Source: Deltaproteobacteria bacterium
Lineage (GTDB): Bacteria > Desulfobacterota_D > UBA1144 > Nemesobacterales > UBA2774
Assembly (NCBI GenBank): GCA_040223695.1
Contig: JAVKFU010000017.1
Coordinates: forward strand, 1 to 64,000
Length of the DNA stretch: 64,000 nucleotides
Direction: 5' to 3'
Both the position numbers and the translations under genes were made by a program. How positions within the stretch are numbered: the stretch's first letter is position 1; each line of letters starts with the position of its first letter. Below the pieces are notes generated by a model that saw nothing but the letters and a program-made list of their open reading frames with translations, searched no databases and was not told the DNA's origin. This document shows, piece by piece, positions 53,238-62,831 of this stretch.

Positions 53238-54008
53238 TTAGTTAGCGTACTGAAATATAAGTCTTGCGCCCACTTTTGCTGTCGGCGATGTAACGATGAA
53301 GTGAGCCCTTCTGTTAAGCTGATAGGCTTCTTCGGTTGTTCCCGCGCCGAACTGCGTTGTTTCACCACCGCTTGCAGTCGTGATCCTAGCCGGGTCTATT
53401 CCCATCTGGACCAAGAAGGCCTTTGTTGAATCAGCCCTTCTCTGTGCAAGTCTCAGGTTGTATGCAGGAGTACCTCTAATATCTGCATAACCTTCAATCA
53501 ACACTGTCAGATTAGGATCTGCCTGTAAGGTCCCCGCGTTTTCTTCCAATACCGCGGCAGCATCAGGCCTAATGTTGAACTTGTCAAAGTCAAAGAATAT
53601 ATCCTTCAACTCCGGTGCCGGTGCCGGTGGCGGTGGCGGTGGTGGGGGTGGGGGTACCGCACATTTTAACTTAGCTTCGTCTGCCTTTGCTTTGGCATCG
53701 ATAAGCATTCTGCGAGCTTCAAGCTCACTGCAAAATTCGCCTGCAAGGGCCTTACCTTTGGCCAAAGCTGACTCAGCAGCTGCCAACTCTGCCTCACCAC
53801 AAGGAGCTCCACAATAATCTCCTGTTGTGGGATCATCACCACATACTCTTTGCTTACACTGCTCACAGGTAGCTTTCGCTTCAGCTGTTGCCGATTCAGC
53901 AGCCGCTAGCTCTTGCGTCGGCGGGGGTGTCGCGCAGCTTGCCAAATAGAGCAATGCAACAACTAATAAGGGGATACCCAAAAACACAACTTGCTTATCC
54001 CTTTTCAT
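53238..54008 (-). CDS. OmpA-family lipoprotein with cysteine-rich insert
   Basis: A 256-residue Pal-like protein. It has a lipoprotein signal with lipobox YLASC (Cys about 25), an Ala-rich helical region containing a repeated ELAAAESA unit and seven further cysteines (including CEQC, VCG, YCGAPCGE, EFC and KLKC), a run of ten prolines (about 119-128), and a C-terminal OmpA peptidoglycan-binding domain (IFFDFDKFNIRPDA, GYADIRGTPAYNLRLAQRRA, NRRAHF). It should tether the outer membrane to the cell wall. The cysteine-rich part is unusual for Pal. AAAGGAGGTG lies before the ATG. It is the last gene of a three-gene cluster. Confidence 0.88.
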   Translation of the reverse strand: MKRDKQVVFLGIPLLVVALLYLASCATPPPTQELAAAESATAEAKATCEQCKQRVCGDDPTTGDYCGAPCGEAELAAAESALAKGKALAGEFCSELEARRMLIDAKAKADEAKLKCAVPPPPPPPPPPAPAPELKDIFFDFDKFNIRPDAAAVLEENAGTLQADPNLTVLIEGYADIRGTPAYNLRLAQRRADSTKAFLVQMGIDPARITTASGGETTQFGAGTTEEAYQLNRRAHFIVTSPTAKVGARLIFQYAN

Positions 54009-54067
54009 TCTACTGCACCTCCTTTAAGAGTTTTTTAGTACTCAACGAGTACATAATAATAAACAGT

Positions 54068-54802
54068 TTAACGCTCAACTGCAAGTTCCGTAATTTTTTC
54101 TTTCGCTGTCTTGGCCTCATCCGAATTCGGATACTTGTCAATCAGTGTCTGGAAGAACAATGTCGCTTCTTCCTGTTTCCCGATTTCAACAAGAGAAAGC
54201 CCCTGTTTTAAATATCCGAGAGGCACCCTGTCATCCTTGGGATATGTATCGATGAATCTCTGATATTCCAGAATAGCTTCCTCGAATTCGCCTTCCCTGT
54301 AATAGGACTCCGCAATCCAGTACATCGCGTCATTTGCTTTCGAGGATTTGGGGTATTTAGACAAAAACTTCCTGAATTGAATCCTGGAAGCCTCGAAATC
54401 ACCCTCACCGAGTTCCGTGTAGCCCTGATTAAATATCGAGGCTTCGTCATCCACCGGGGCTGTGCCAACCGAGGCAACATCCATAGGTTCGGATTCCGGT
54501 GTAATCGGGGCAGTCCCCAGACTGAGCTGATTAACCCTGGACTCCAGTTTCGAATAGGATTGGTTAAGCTCTCTCATAGCGGCTTCAAGCTGATAAACCT
54601 TTTCCCTTAGCTCAACGTCGGTTGAAGACGAGCCCGGAGTAGTTTTCAGTGTCTGCACCTCTCTTGAAAGACGGTCCATCTTGCCCTCAAGCCTCGTCTG
54701 TCTTGCATACACACTACTTACATCCCCCTGGGTAGCCACGCATCCTAACGACATAAGACAACTTACAGCCAGTACAAAATTGATTACGACTTTAGCATTC
54801 AT
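54068..54802 (-). CDS. cpoB: Tol-Pal system protein CpoB (YbgF)
   Basis: A 244-residue envelope protein with a signal sequence (possible lipidation at SLGC, Cys 21), an N-terminal coiled coil (about 35-95, RQTRLEGKMDRLSREVQTL and later) and C-terminal TPR units (about 125-240, YTELGEGDFEASRIQFRKFLSKYPKSSKANDAMYW onward). CpoB coordinates Tol-Pal constriction with peptidoglycan synthesis during division in E. coli. It lies 13 bp after pal on the same strand; tolQ, tolR, tolA and tolB are not in the window. Confidence 0.9.
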   Translation of the reverse strand: MNAKVVINFVLAVSCLMSLGCVATQGDVSSVYARQTRLEGKMDRLSREVQTLKTTPGSSSTDVELREKVYQLEAAMRELNQSYSKLESRVNQLSLGTAPITPESEPMDVASVGTAPVDDEASIFNQGYTELGEGDFEASRIQFRKFLSKYPKSSKANDAMYWIAESYYREGEFEEAILEYQRFIDTYPKDDRVPLGYLKQGLSLVEIGKQEEATLFFQTLIDKYPNSDEAKTAKEKITELAVER

Positions 54803-54815
54803 AGATCATTCCTGA

Positions 54816-55526
54816 TTAAAAGCTGGGAGAAGATACCGCCGGAACGAAATGGGCTCTTCTGTTCTGCTGATAGTCATATTCCGACGTACCTACCGCGAAT
54901 TGCTCGGTTTCTCCCTTACTAACAGCCTGAACCATAGATGGCGGAACTCCGCGTCCGATAAGGTAATTCACAGCGGACTCAGCTCTCCTTTGACCCAATG
55001 CCAAGTTATATTCCTCCGTACCTCTCACATCGCAGTACCCTTCGACGACGACAACCTGGAATTTATTTGCGCCCCCTCTGATTATATTCGCATTCTGATC
55101 AAGAACGGGTTTGGAGTCGAAAGTAATGGCAGACTGGTCAAAATCAAAGAATACGTCTACAAGACCGTAATTCGACCCTGCCGGGCTCAAGCCCTGCAAA
55201 CTTTCCTCCATGGCTTCAACATCAACACTCGAAGCGAAGGCCTGGTTTTTAGCTTTTCCCTCCGCCTCTATAGCTTTAAACCTGGCTTCCTCAAGCAGCT
55301 GACGAGCAGCAGCCGTGTTGCCTGCCGCCATCATTTCCCTGGCTCTTTCGATCAACTCTTCGGCGGCCTGATACTCAGGAAGACCCTCAGCGCCTGCATC
55401 CTTCGCAGCCTGTAAAGCCGCTTCGGCATCAGCCATTTCTTTGTCGACATTAGACCCGCAACCTGCGGCAATCAGCAGTGTAAAAACTAAACATATACCT
55501 ATAGCAATAAACCAAGGCCTGTGCAT
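54816..55526 (-). CDS. pal: Peptidoglycan-associated lipoprotein Pal-like (OmpA family)
   Basis: A 236-residue lipoprotein with lipobox LIAAGC (Cys 23), an Ala/Glu-rich helical segment (about 30-110) longer than in typical Pal, and an OmpA domain: VFFDFDQSAITFDSKPVL, VEGYCDVRGTEEYNLALGQRRAE and QQNRRAHF. The conserved Asp and Arg residues that bind diaminopimelate are present. AGGAGG precedes the ATG, and a sigma-70 promoter lies about 40-65 bp upstream. It leads the cluster with cpoB and the cysteine-rich OmpA-like protein. Confidence 0.9.
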   Translation of the reverse strand: MHRPWFIAIGICLVFTLLIAAGCGSNVDKEMADAEAALQAAKDAGAEGLPEYQAAEELIERAREMMAAGNTAAARQLLEEARFKAIEAEGKAKNQAFASSVDVEAMEESLQGLSPAGSNYGLVDVFFDFDQSAITFDSKPVLDQNANIIRGGANKFQVVVVEGYCDVRGTEEYNLALGQRRAESAVNYLIGRGVPPSMVQAVSKGETEQFAVGTSEYDYQQNRRAHFVPAVSSPSF

Positions 55527-55564
55527 TAAGCTCCTCCTGAATTAAATGAAACTTCTACCTGAGA

Positions 55565-55593
55565 TAATTACATTATTTTAATTGTGAAGTCAA
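55565..55593 (-). promoter_or_regulatory. Sigma-70 promoter of the pal cluster
   Basis: On the minus strand TTGACT (55588-55593) and TAATTA (55565-55570) are 17 bp apart. The leader of about 35 nt contains the AGGAGG site of pal. Confidence 0.6.
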
Positions 55594-55720
55594 GGGATTT
55601 TAATCTAAGACTCACTAACGTACACGTAAGAAAAGAGAAAAATTTTGAGGACAATAAACTCTATTCAAATCCCTGTATGAGTGTTATCATTAAAGTGAAT
55701 GCATTTGAGCGGCGTATCCT

Positions 55721-56497
55721 ATGAATATTTCAACATTTATTAGCGTTTTTGTCATTCACCTGACCCTCTCCTTATTACTATTGAGCCCAAATTCATACTC
55801 TCAGACCATATACGGCGAAGATCCTCCGATATTGATGAGTCCGGTAAACGACTCCGTATTTATAGACATAAGGGAATACAGAAAACCCGATATCGTATTG
55901 GAAAAAGAAGCCAATGACAAGTCCCTTGCCGACTTTAACGATTTTCTCCGCAATACCAGAAACGTCTATTTCACCCTTTGGCTCGTACGCATCGTACAGG
56001 TCAATATGCTTGATATAAACAGAAAGGAAGACCAGGTTTTTATTAATCCTTTTACGTGGTGGAAAAACTTCTTCGGATTCCAGAACAAGGGAAAAAGAAG
56101 AGGGGATTTCGAATGGAAAGACGGCGACAGGTTTAAAACGAACTGGGTCGCTCACCCGGCGTTTGGCGCATATTCATATCTATATTATCGGGCAAAAGGC
56201 TATAACAGGTACACATCGGCCCTCGGCTCGGTTATTCAGAGCACTCTATTCGAATATACGATTGAGGGAGTAATTCAGTCTCCGTCCATTCACGATTTGG
56301 TTATTACGCCCGGAATCGGCGTCCCGCTGGGAATAGTTCTTGAAGAGACCTCCGACTGGCTCGAGTCGAGAGATAACGGATTTCTGCACGCTGCAAGTTA
56401 TATTGTAAACCCATTGAAGATAATAGTTCCCGATGAAGAGAACGTGAATCTGAGCCCGATAGTGAGCGGTCAGGTCGTGATCGGATTTCAGTGGTGA
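55721..56497 (+). CDS. DUF3943 domain protein, probably outer-membrane-associated
   Basis: A 258-residue exported protein with an N-terminal signal peptide (about 1-27, cleavage near SYS-QTIYG). The DUF3943 core is recognisable: NWVAHPAFGAYSYLYYRAKGY, then SALGSVIQSTLFEYTIEGVIQSPSIHDLVITPGIGVPLG. The C-terminus ends in alternating hydrophobic residues and Phe-Gln-Trp, as in outer membrane beta-strand proteins. Function of the family is unknown. It is divergent from pal. Confidence 0.75.
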   Translation: MNISTFISVFVIHLTLSLLLLSPNSYSQTIYGEDPPILMSPVNDSVFIDIREYRKPDIVLEKEANDKSLADFNDFLRNTRNVYFTLWLVRIVQVNMLDINRKEDQVFINPFTWWKNFFGFQNKGKRRGDFEWKDGDRFKTNWVAHPAFGAYSYLYYRAKGYNRYTSALGSVIQSTLFEYTIEGVIQSPSIHDLVITPGIGVPLGIVLEETSDWLESRDNGFLHAASYIVNPLKIIVPDEENVNLSPIVSGQVVIGFQW

Positions 56498-56564
56498 TCA
56501 CTATTACATAAAATTAGATGCCCTAAGGATCAAATAAATTTTCTCGAACCGAGGGATATGAAAA

Positions 56565-57146
56565 ATGAGCAAGGAAGAAGGATCGGCTGTAGCCGGCATA
56601 TTCTGGTCTCTATCGCCTGTGGTTGCGATAACGAGTTCCTGGGACGGAGAAGTGAACGGGCAAATCGCGGTAACGGCGGTTACGTCCTCGATAGTTCATA
56701 CCGTGCCAAGGCTTCTGGTCGGCATATGGAAAGGCAATTATACGCACGGATTCATAATAAACAGCAGGGCTTTTACGATACACCTTTTAAGAAAAGATCA
56801 GTTGAGCCTCGTTAAAAACTTCGGTTTTTATACTGGCAGGGAGAGGGACAAATTCAAGGATATCGGTTATAAGACCGGCGTTACCGGAAGCCCCGTGCTC
56901 GAGGACGCCCATTCATACGCTGAGTGTGAGGTGCTGAACGCAATGGACGGGGGGGATATGACAGCGTTTCTGGTAAGAGTCGTGGACGGACGAATAATCT
57001 CAAGGGGAGAATGGATGACCCTTAACGACTTTTATTCCGAGGCCCCTCCCGACTGGATCGCCGAGTACGGTGAAAAGCTTTCACGGTCGGTCGCTTATTC
57101 GCTTGATCAAATCCATAAAATCGACTATAGCCCCTGGAAACCCTGA
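56565..57146 (+). CDS. Flavin reductase-like (FMN-binding split-barrel) protein
   Basis: A 193-residue soluble protein with the flavin reductase-like pattern: FWSLSPVVAITSSWDGEVNGQIAVTAVTSS near the N-terminus, then RLLVGIWKGNYTHGFIINSRAFTIHLL, the FGFYTGRERDKF motif and AYAECEV-type (SYAECEVLNAM) strands before a GDMTAFLVRVVDG segment. The family binds FMN and may act as a reductase or as a flavin component of an oxygenase. No partner oxygenase is adjacent. A weak GAGGGATATG lies before the start. Confidence 0.8.
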   Translation: MSKEEGSAVAGIFWSLSPVVAITSSWDGEVNGQIAVTAVTSSIVHTVPRLLVGIWKGNYTHGFIINSRAFTIHLLRKDQLSLVKNFGFYTGRERDKFKDIGYKTGVTGSPVLEDAHSYAECEVLNAMDGGDMTAFLVRVVDGRIISRGEWMTLNDFYSEAPPDWIAEYGEKLSRSVAYSLDQIHKIDYSPWKP

Positions 57147-57246
57147 CGGATGCATTCGCTTCTTCTCACATTTTCTATAGAGCGGAATCACGGATACACG
57201 ATTTGCGGCATAATAAAAAATTCAGATATTTGCAAGATAAAAATAA

Positions 57247-59055
57247 TCACCGCTTCTCCGGTACGGCGTTGAGCTTTATACGTTTCCCTTCCCTGATAAT
57301 TACAATTTCCGCAGGGACACCGGGCGTGAGGCTTTCAAGCGCACGGCCAAAATCATATATGCTCTCTACTTCAATCCCGGCCAATCCGACAATCCTGTCA
57401 CCGGCCTCAAGACCCGCCCCGGCGGCTGGGCTGCCCGCCCTTACGCCTCTTATGCTCACCCCCTTTCCCGCCCCGGCGTAATCCGGAATAGTGCCGAGAT
57501 ACACCGAAAACCCGGAAGCAGCAACCCCTGGGATTTTTAATCCGGAGAAAGTTATTTTATCCTTGCGGTCACCCAGCTCCATAATCAGATTTGAAATCAG
57601 AGCCAGAACCCGCTTCTCACCCTCAGAGTTAATCAATTGCCAGTCGTCACCCGGGGTGTGGTATTCATCGTGGAGACCCGTGAAAAATTGGACGGCCGGT
57701 ATTTCATGCTCATAAAACGGCAATTGGTCACTCGGTGCGAACACCGAATCCTCTAATGTCAACTCCAGATTCAAGCCTGAACCCGCCTGAGCGATGAGAC
57801 TTTGCCATTCGGGGGAGGATGAGACTCCGAACACGATCAGTTTATTTTCATTAAGTCTTCCCATCATATCCATATTAATCATGGCGACAGTATTTTCATG
57901 TGAGACGGCAGGGTGATCGATATAATAAGTCGAGCCCAGGAGCCCGAGTTCCTCTCCCGAAAACGCTATAAACAGGAGGCTCCTCTTCATGGAATTATCC
58001 GCATCTGAAAAGTATTCGCTCAGCTCCAGCAGTCCCGCAACGCCGGAGGCGTTATCGTCCGCGCCGTTAAATATCTCTCCCTCCGCAGCCCTCTCCGGGT
58101 CTTTGTACTCCCATATGCCTCTGCCCAGATGATCATAGTGAGCGCCTACGACAATCACCTCATCTTTCAAAGCCGGGTCGTTACCGGGTATAAAACCCAG
58201 CACGTTTGCGCTTGCTCTCTTCTCCTCTATCAGCTCCGTGCTGATCTCCGCCTCGGCCCCTCTAATAGCGAAAGGACCACCTTTTTTTCCCGAGAGCGTT
58301 TCTTCAAGCTCGCCAAGCTCCTTTCCCGCTGCGGATAATATTTCTTCGGCTATCCCGCTTCTTACTATCACCGCCTGAATCCCCGCTCGCGGCGCCGGGG
58401 TTCGAAAAAGAGAAGAACTCAATTCATCCTCCGAATCTTCCGAATCGGGGGTGGTAAATATAACTGCGGCCGCCCCCTTTTCCTCGGCATTGGAAACCTT
58501 GTAACGGAGGTCCGCGTAATCGTAAAAGGGGCTCTCGATGTCGAGCCCGTCGGGTGTAAAGCGGAGGACAAGTACAATTTTCCCCTCCACATCGATGCCC
58601 CTGTAATCATCGTAATCAAGCTCGGGGGCGGTAATCCCGTATCCGGCGAATATTATCCCGCCCGCGGCCTCGCCGTTTGCCGAAAAGCCGAGAGGAAAGT
58701 AATCCTTGCCCGGCTCAAGCTTTTTCTTGTCGCCGCTAATAGTAAGCGCAAGGGAGTTTAACTTCCCGGGCTCAACCCCGCCTGAGAGCGGGAATCCTTG
58801 AAAGTACGTTCCGTCATCCCCGAAAGGCAAAAGTCCCGATTCCTTGAAACACCCGGCAATGTAGTGCGCAGCCCTGTCGCCCCCTATGGCGCCGGTCATC
58901 CTCCCCTCAAGCTCATCGGAAGCAAGATACTTAATATGCGAGAGGATTTCCCGAGGTGTAATGTCCGTCTCTCTGTAATCCGCACATCGCTCACCGGACA
59001 GCGAGTGAATAGGCAGAGCTATCAATAGCAGGATAACGGTCAAACTGATACGCAT
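57247..59055 (-). CDS. Secreted M28-family aminopeptidase with PA and PDZ domains
   Basis: A 602-residue exported zinc peptidase. It has a signal peptide (MRISLTVILLLIALPIHSLSG), a short N-terminal M28 segment, an inserted PA domain (about 125-260), and the main M28 domain with all five metal ligands in context: GAHYDHLGRG (His), NGADDNASG (Asp), FSGEELGLLGS (Glu-Glu), INMDMMGRL (Asp) and HDEYHTPGDDW (His). A PDZ domain (about 505-600, GSPAAGAGLEAGDRIVGLAG) ends the protein. The open frame extends 57 codons upstream, but the signal peptide fixes ATG 59055. It is likely a peptide-scavenging enzyme. Confidence 0.92.
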   Translation of the reverse strand: MRISLTVILLLIALPIHSLSGERCADYRETDITPREILSHIKYLASDELEGRMTGAIGGDRAAHYIAGCFKESGLLPFGDDGTYFQGFPLSGGVEPGKLNSLALTISGDKKKLEPGKDYFPLGFSANGEAAGGIIFAGYGITAPELDYDDYRGIDVEGKIVLVLRFTPDGLDIESPFYDYADLRYKVSNAEEKGAAAVIFTTPDSEDSEDELSSSLFRTPAPRAGIQAVIVRSGIAEEILSAAGKELGELEETLSGKKGGPFAIRGAEAEISTELIEEKRASANVLGFIPGNDPALKDEVIVVGAHYDHLGRGIWEYKDPERAAEGEIFNGADDNASGVAGLLELSEYFSDADNSMKRSLLFIAFSGEELGLLGSTYYIDHPAVSHENTVAMINMDMMGRLNENKLIVFGVSSSPEWQSLIAQAGSGLNLELTLEDSVFAPSDQLPFYEHEIPAVQFFTGLHDEYHTPGDDWQLINSEGEKRVLALISNLIMELGDRKDKITFSGLKIPGVAASGFSVYLGTIPDYAGAGKGVSIRGVRAGSPAAGAGLEAGDRIVGLAGIEVESIYDFGRALESLTPGVPAEIVIIREGKRIKLNAVPEKR

Positions 59056-59270
59056 AGTTAAATAAATTACCACAACACGCGAGCTCAGGTCCGGGAATAT
59101 TTGAAATATCCGGTACCAATCAGGGACTAACGAAACTTCATTTAAGGGCGCGCCTATGCCCGAACCGAAAATATTCCGATTAACCGGCCTTCCCGGGTTT
59201 GTTTTAGTGTTTGCGGATGGGTGCAAACCATGTAAGACTTATCTTCCACAATAACGCAAGGGAGCAAAAT

Positions 59271-60035
59271 ATGTACCCCACTCTATTCAGAATAGGAGAT
59301 ATATACGTTTCTTCATTTTCAGTGATGGTTCTGATTGCCTTTCTGGCTGCGTATATACTGGGAGAATCGGAATTCAAGCGAAAAGGCATGAACGGCAATC
59401 TGAACGATTTGCTTCTGATAGCATGCGTAGTCGGGGGACTCGGAGGCGCGAAGCTTCTTTTCCTCTACCAGCAGGTGAGCTTTTCAGACTTTATAGGCGA
59501 CCCCGTAAGATACATGGCATCCGGATTTACATTCCTGGGCGGTCTCCTGGGAGCGTTGATTCTGATATGGCTCGTAACGCAGATGAAGCGCGTCAGCTTT
59601 TTGGAAGTAACGGACACTATAGCCCCTTTACTCGTAATCGCATACGCTATAGGGAGAGTCGGCTGTCTCCTGGTCGGAGATGATTACGGAATTCCCTCGA
59701 ATCTCCCCTGGGCCATATCCTTCCCCGACGGCTCCCCTCCTACATACGAAAGAGTCCACCCTACTCAAGTGTACGACACAATAAGCATGACGATTATATT
59801 CATATTCCTCTGGAGCATTCGGAAGAAGAATTATCCGACCGGCTGGCTGTCGGCTGTTACATTTATTATTTTAGGAGTTCAGCGATTTCTTATAGAGTTC
59901 ATCAGAAGCACCACTCCAAGCTTCATACCGGGATTCTCGCAGGCTCAGCTAATTTCAATCGGGCTTGTGCTGCTGGGCCTTGTAATGCTCTACAAGATAA
60001 AATCACGCCCCGCTGAGGCCGGAGAGACTATATGA
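59271..60035 (+). CDS. lgt: Prolipoprotein diacylglyceryl transferase
   Basis: Lgt adds diacylglycerol to the lipobox cysteine of prolipoproteins in the inner membrane. The 254-residue protein has about seven transmembrane helices and the family segments FTFLGGLLGAL, the signature GRVGCLLVGDDYG with its essential Arg, and HPTQVYD. ATG 59271 is chosen because GGGAG precedes it and the protein then begins MYPTLFRIGDIYVSSF, as in the family. Its clients in this window include Pal, the OmpA-like protein and the lipoprotein near 49.7 kb. Confidence 0.95.
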   Translation: MYPTLFRIGDIYVSSFSVMVLIAFLAAYILGESEFKRKGMNGNLNDLLLIACVVGGLGGAKLLFLYQQVSFSDFIGDPVRYMASGFTFLGGLLGALILIWLVTQMKRVSFLEVTDTIAPLLVIAYAIGRVGCLLVGDDYGIPSNLPWAISFPDGSPPTYERVHPTQVYDTISMTIIFIFLWSIRKKNYPTGWLSAVTFIILGVQRFLIEFIRSTTPSFIPGFSQAQLISIGLVLLGLVMLYKIKSRPAEAGETI

Positions 60036-60054
60036 TCGTGAGGTTTGAGCATAA

Positions 60055-61380
60055 ATGCGCATAGTAATAATCGGCGCGGGCCAGGTCGGATCTTTCCTTG
60101 CCAGAAATCTCTCGCACGAGCACGATATAGTGATTATAGAAAAGGACTGGGAGACGGCCGACAGGTTCAAGGAATCTCTCGACGTGCTTATCATAGTAGG
60201 TGACGGCGATAACCCCAAGGTGCTGAAGGAAGCCAGAATAGAGAAAGCGGACGTTATGCTCGCCGTTTCAGGGGACGACAAGACCAATATACTTGCTTCT
60301 ACCTATTCGGCATACGTAGGGGTCCCGAAAATTATCGTGCGAATCAGGGATAAGGATTATCTTGAGTATCCGGGTACCCTTGAGAAGTCGGAAGTCGATA
60401 TAGTCAATCCGGGCTCCATCATATCGGAGAAAATTACGAGCCTTATAAGTTCACCCTTCGCATGGAAATCCGAAACCCTTGCCAGGGGCAGGATTAAACT
60501 CTTTAAACTTAAGGTGGAGGAAAATACACCCATAGTGGGACAGAGGCTCGCGGACCTTGGTCCGGCAAGGGCCTGGATATTCGTCGCTATTTCGAGAGAC
60601 GGCAGAATAACTATCCCGACAGGAGAAACCAGGCTCAGGAGCGATGACTACGTCTTTGCCCTCGGGAATACAGACGTACTCGATAAACTTAAGCAATTGT
60701 TCGGCGTGGAAGAGGAATATATAAAATCCGTGGTAATAATGGGCTGCGGGAGGCTGGGGATGGGGGTTGCAAAAACACTTTCGGATAACGGGATAAAGGT
60801 AAAGCTAATCGACCACGATCCGAAAAGGGCGCAAAGAGCGGCAGAGGAGCTTCACAAGGTTCTGGTGTTCAAGGGGGACGCCACGGACTCGGAGACTCTA
60901 AAAGAGGCGGGAGTCGAGTCGGCGGACTATTTCCTGGCCCTTACTGGCGATGATGAAAAAAACGTCCTCAGCGCGTTACTCGCAAAAAACCTGGGAGTCA
61001 AAAGAACAACGGTTCTCTACACGAAACCGGACTATATCGACCTGATTGAGGTCATAGGTGTCGACAGGGCTATAAGCGTGAGGCTTGCTTTAGCTAATGA
61101 AATTCTGAGTCTCCTCCATATAGGAGGGGTGGCGCACGTCGCTCTTGTGGAGGAGGGCAGGGCTGAAGTTCTCGAATTCAACATTGACGAGAATACTAAA
61201 ATTCTTGGGAAAGCGCTAAAGGACGTTCACTTCCCCGAGGGATCGATAGTGGGAATCGCGCTCAGAGACGACGAGATCATCATACCCAAAGGAGACTATA
61301 TGCCCGAGTTCAATGACAGAGTGATTATATTTGCTCTTCCGGAAGCTATAAAAAAAGTCGAGAATATCCTAGGCCAGTGA
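60055..61380 (+). CDS. trkA: Trk potassium uptake regulatory subunit TrkA
   Basis: The NAD-binding gating subunit of the Trk potassium transporter. The 441-residue protein contains two RCK units, each a Rossmann fold followed by a TrkA-C domain. The first begins MRIVIIGAGQVGSFLARNL, the second (about 222) VVIMGCGRLGMGVAKTL, giving two dinucleotide-binding G-x-G-x-x-G sites. It overlaps trkH by 4 bp. Weak GTGAGG precedes the ATG. Confidence 0.96.
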   Translation: MRIVIIGAGQVGSFLARNLSHEHDIVIIEKDWETADRFKESLDVLIIVGDGDNPKVLKEARIEKADVMLAVSGDDKTNILASTYSAYVGVPKIIVRIRDKDYLEYPGTLEKSEVDIVNPGSIISEKITSLISSPFAWKSETLARGRIKLFKLKVEENTPIVGQRLADLGPARAWIFVAISRDGRITIPTGETRLRSDDYVFALGNTDVLDKLKQLFGVEEEYIKSVVIMGCGRLGMGVAKTLSDNGIKVKLIDHDPKRAQRAAEELHKVLVFKGDATDSETLKEAGVESADYFLALTGDDEKNVLSALLAKNLGVKRTTVLYTKPDYIDLIEVIGVDRAISVRLALANEILSLLHIGGVAHVALVEEGRAEVLEFNIDENTKILGKALKDVHFPEGSIVGIALRDDEIIIPKGDYMPEFNDRVIIFALPEAIKKVENILGQ

Positions 61381-62831
61381 ACTTAAGATTCACATTGCAC
61401 ATATTCGGGAATATTTTGAAATTTCTGGGGCTATTGATGCTCGTCCCGGCGGTATTTCCGCTATTTTACCGTGAAGACGATCTATGGGCATTCGTGGTCT
61501 CGGCTCTCATTACATCTTCTCTGGGCTTTACACTGGAGAAACTGACCAGACCCTCAGACGCAGCAAATGAAATAGAGAGAAAAGACGGTTTTCTCATAGC
61601 CACCTTAGCATGGTTCGGTGCGAGTGTTTTCGGCGCCATCCCTTTCATGCTTTACGGGGCATTGACAAATCCTGCGGACGCTTTTTTTGAGTCGGTCGCG
61701 GGATTTACCACAACAGGGGCAAGCGTAATCACCGATATAGAGTCCCTACCTCACGGAATCCTCTTCTGGAGAAACTTCAGCCAGTGGCTGGGCGGTATGG
61801 GAATAATAGTTCTCGCAATAGCGATTCTTCCGAGGCTCGCGGTGGGCGGCATGCAGCTTATGGGGCTTGAAGCACCCGGTCCTACAACTGAAAAAATCAC
61901 TCCGAGGGTCACTGAAACGGCAAAAAAACTGTGGGTTGTATATCTGGGATTATCCATGGCGCTTGTTCTGTTTCTCGCACTTGCGGGAATGCCGGTATTC
62001 GATTCCGTGCTTCATTCGTTCAGCACAATGTCAACCGGCGGCTTCTCACCGAAAAATCTCAGCATCGCCTCTTACAACAGCTCTCTTATAGATGTAATTA
62101 TTACTGTTTTCATGTTTATCGCAGGCATAAACTTCGTCCTGCTCTACTGGCTTTTACACGGAAATTTCAGACGGCTGACACAAAACTCCGAATTCAAGTT
62201 CTATCTTCTCCTCAACGTAACCGCGATCCTGGTAATCTCCCTTGAGCTCTGGCGGTCGGTTTATATGAGTTTCTTCGAGTCCCTCAGATATGTCGGTTTT
62301 CAGGTCCTTTCCATAAGCACGACAACCGGATTCGCAACCGAGAATTTCGACCTATGGCCCTCATTCGCTAAATGGTTTCTTCTGCTCCTGATGTTTTTCG
62401 GCGGGTGCGCCGGCTCCACGTCCGGCTCAATAAAAATTATCCGAATGATGGTTCTTGCCAAAAAGGGCTACAACGAGATGCATAAAATTATCTATCCGAG
62501 AGCGGTCGTGCCTATCAGAATTGACAAAAAACCTGTCAGTGGAGACGTACTATCAAGTATTACGAGCTTCTTCCTGATATACCTTTTTATATTTTTAGTC
62601 GGCACTCTTGTAGTAATGGCGGCCGAGGATCTCCCCATTATTACGGCAATTTCGGCTTGCGCTGCGACTCTTGGGAATGTAGGCCCGGGTCTTGGAGAGG
62701 TCGGCCCGGCGGGGAATTACGCCAACCTTAGCAACGTTACCAAGGTTGTCTTTTCATTTCTCATGCTAACCGGAAGGCTCGAGCTGTTCACCGTGCTCGT
62801 TCTTATAACGCCCGCGTTCTGGAGAAAGTAA
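61377..62831 (+). CDS. trkH: Trk potassium uptake transmembrane subunit TrkH
   Basis: The 484-residue channel-like subunit of the Trk system, with four M1-P-M2 repeats. Selectivity-filter segments include FTTTGASVITDIE, FSTMSTGGFSPKN, STTTGFATENFDL and LGNVGPGLGEVG. The start is GTG within the end of trkA. Together trkA and trkH form a complete potassium uptake system used in turgor control, consistent with the compatible-solute enzyme inferred at 32 kb. Confidence 0.96.
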   Translation: MNLRFTLHIFGNILKFLGLLMLVPAVFPLFYREDDLWAFVVSALITSSLGFTLEKLTRPSDAANEIERKDGFLIATLAWFGASVFGAIPFMLYGALTNPADAFFESVAGFTTTGASVITDIESLPHGILFWRNFSQWLGGMGIIVLAIAILPRLAVGGMQLMGLEAPGPTTEKITPRVTETAKKLWVVYLGLSMALVLFLALAGMPVFDSVLHSFSTMSTGGFSPKNLSIASYNSSLIDVIITVFMFIAGINFVLLYWLLHGNFRRLTQNSEFKFYLLLNVTAILVISLELWRSVYMSFFESLRYVGFQVLSISTTTGFATENFDLWPSFAKWFLLLLMFFGGCAGSTSGSIKIIRMMVLAKKGYNEMHKIIYPRAVVPIRIDKKPVSGDVLSSITSFFLIYLFIFLVGTLVVMAAEDLPIITAISACAATLGNVGPGLGEVGPAGNYANLSNVTKVVFSFLMLTGRLELFTVLVLITPAFWRK

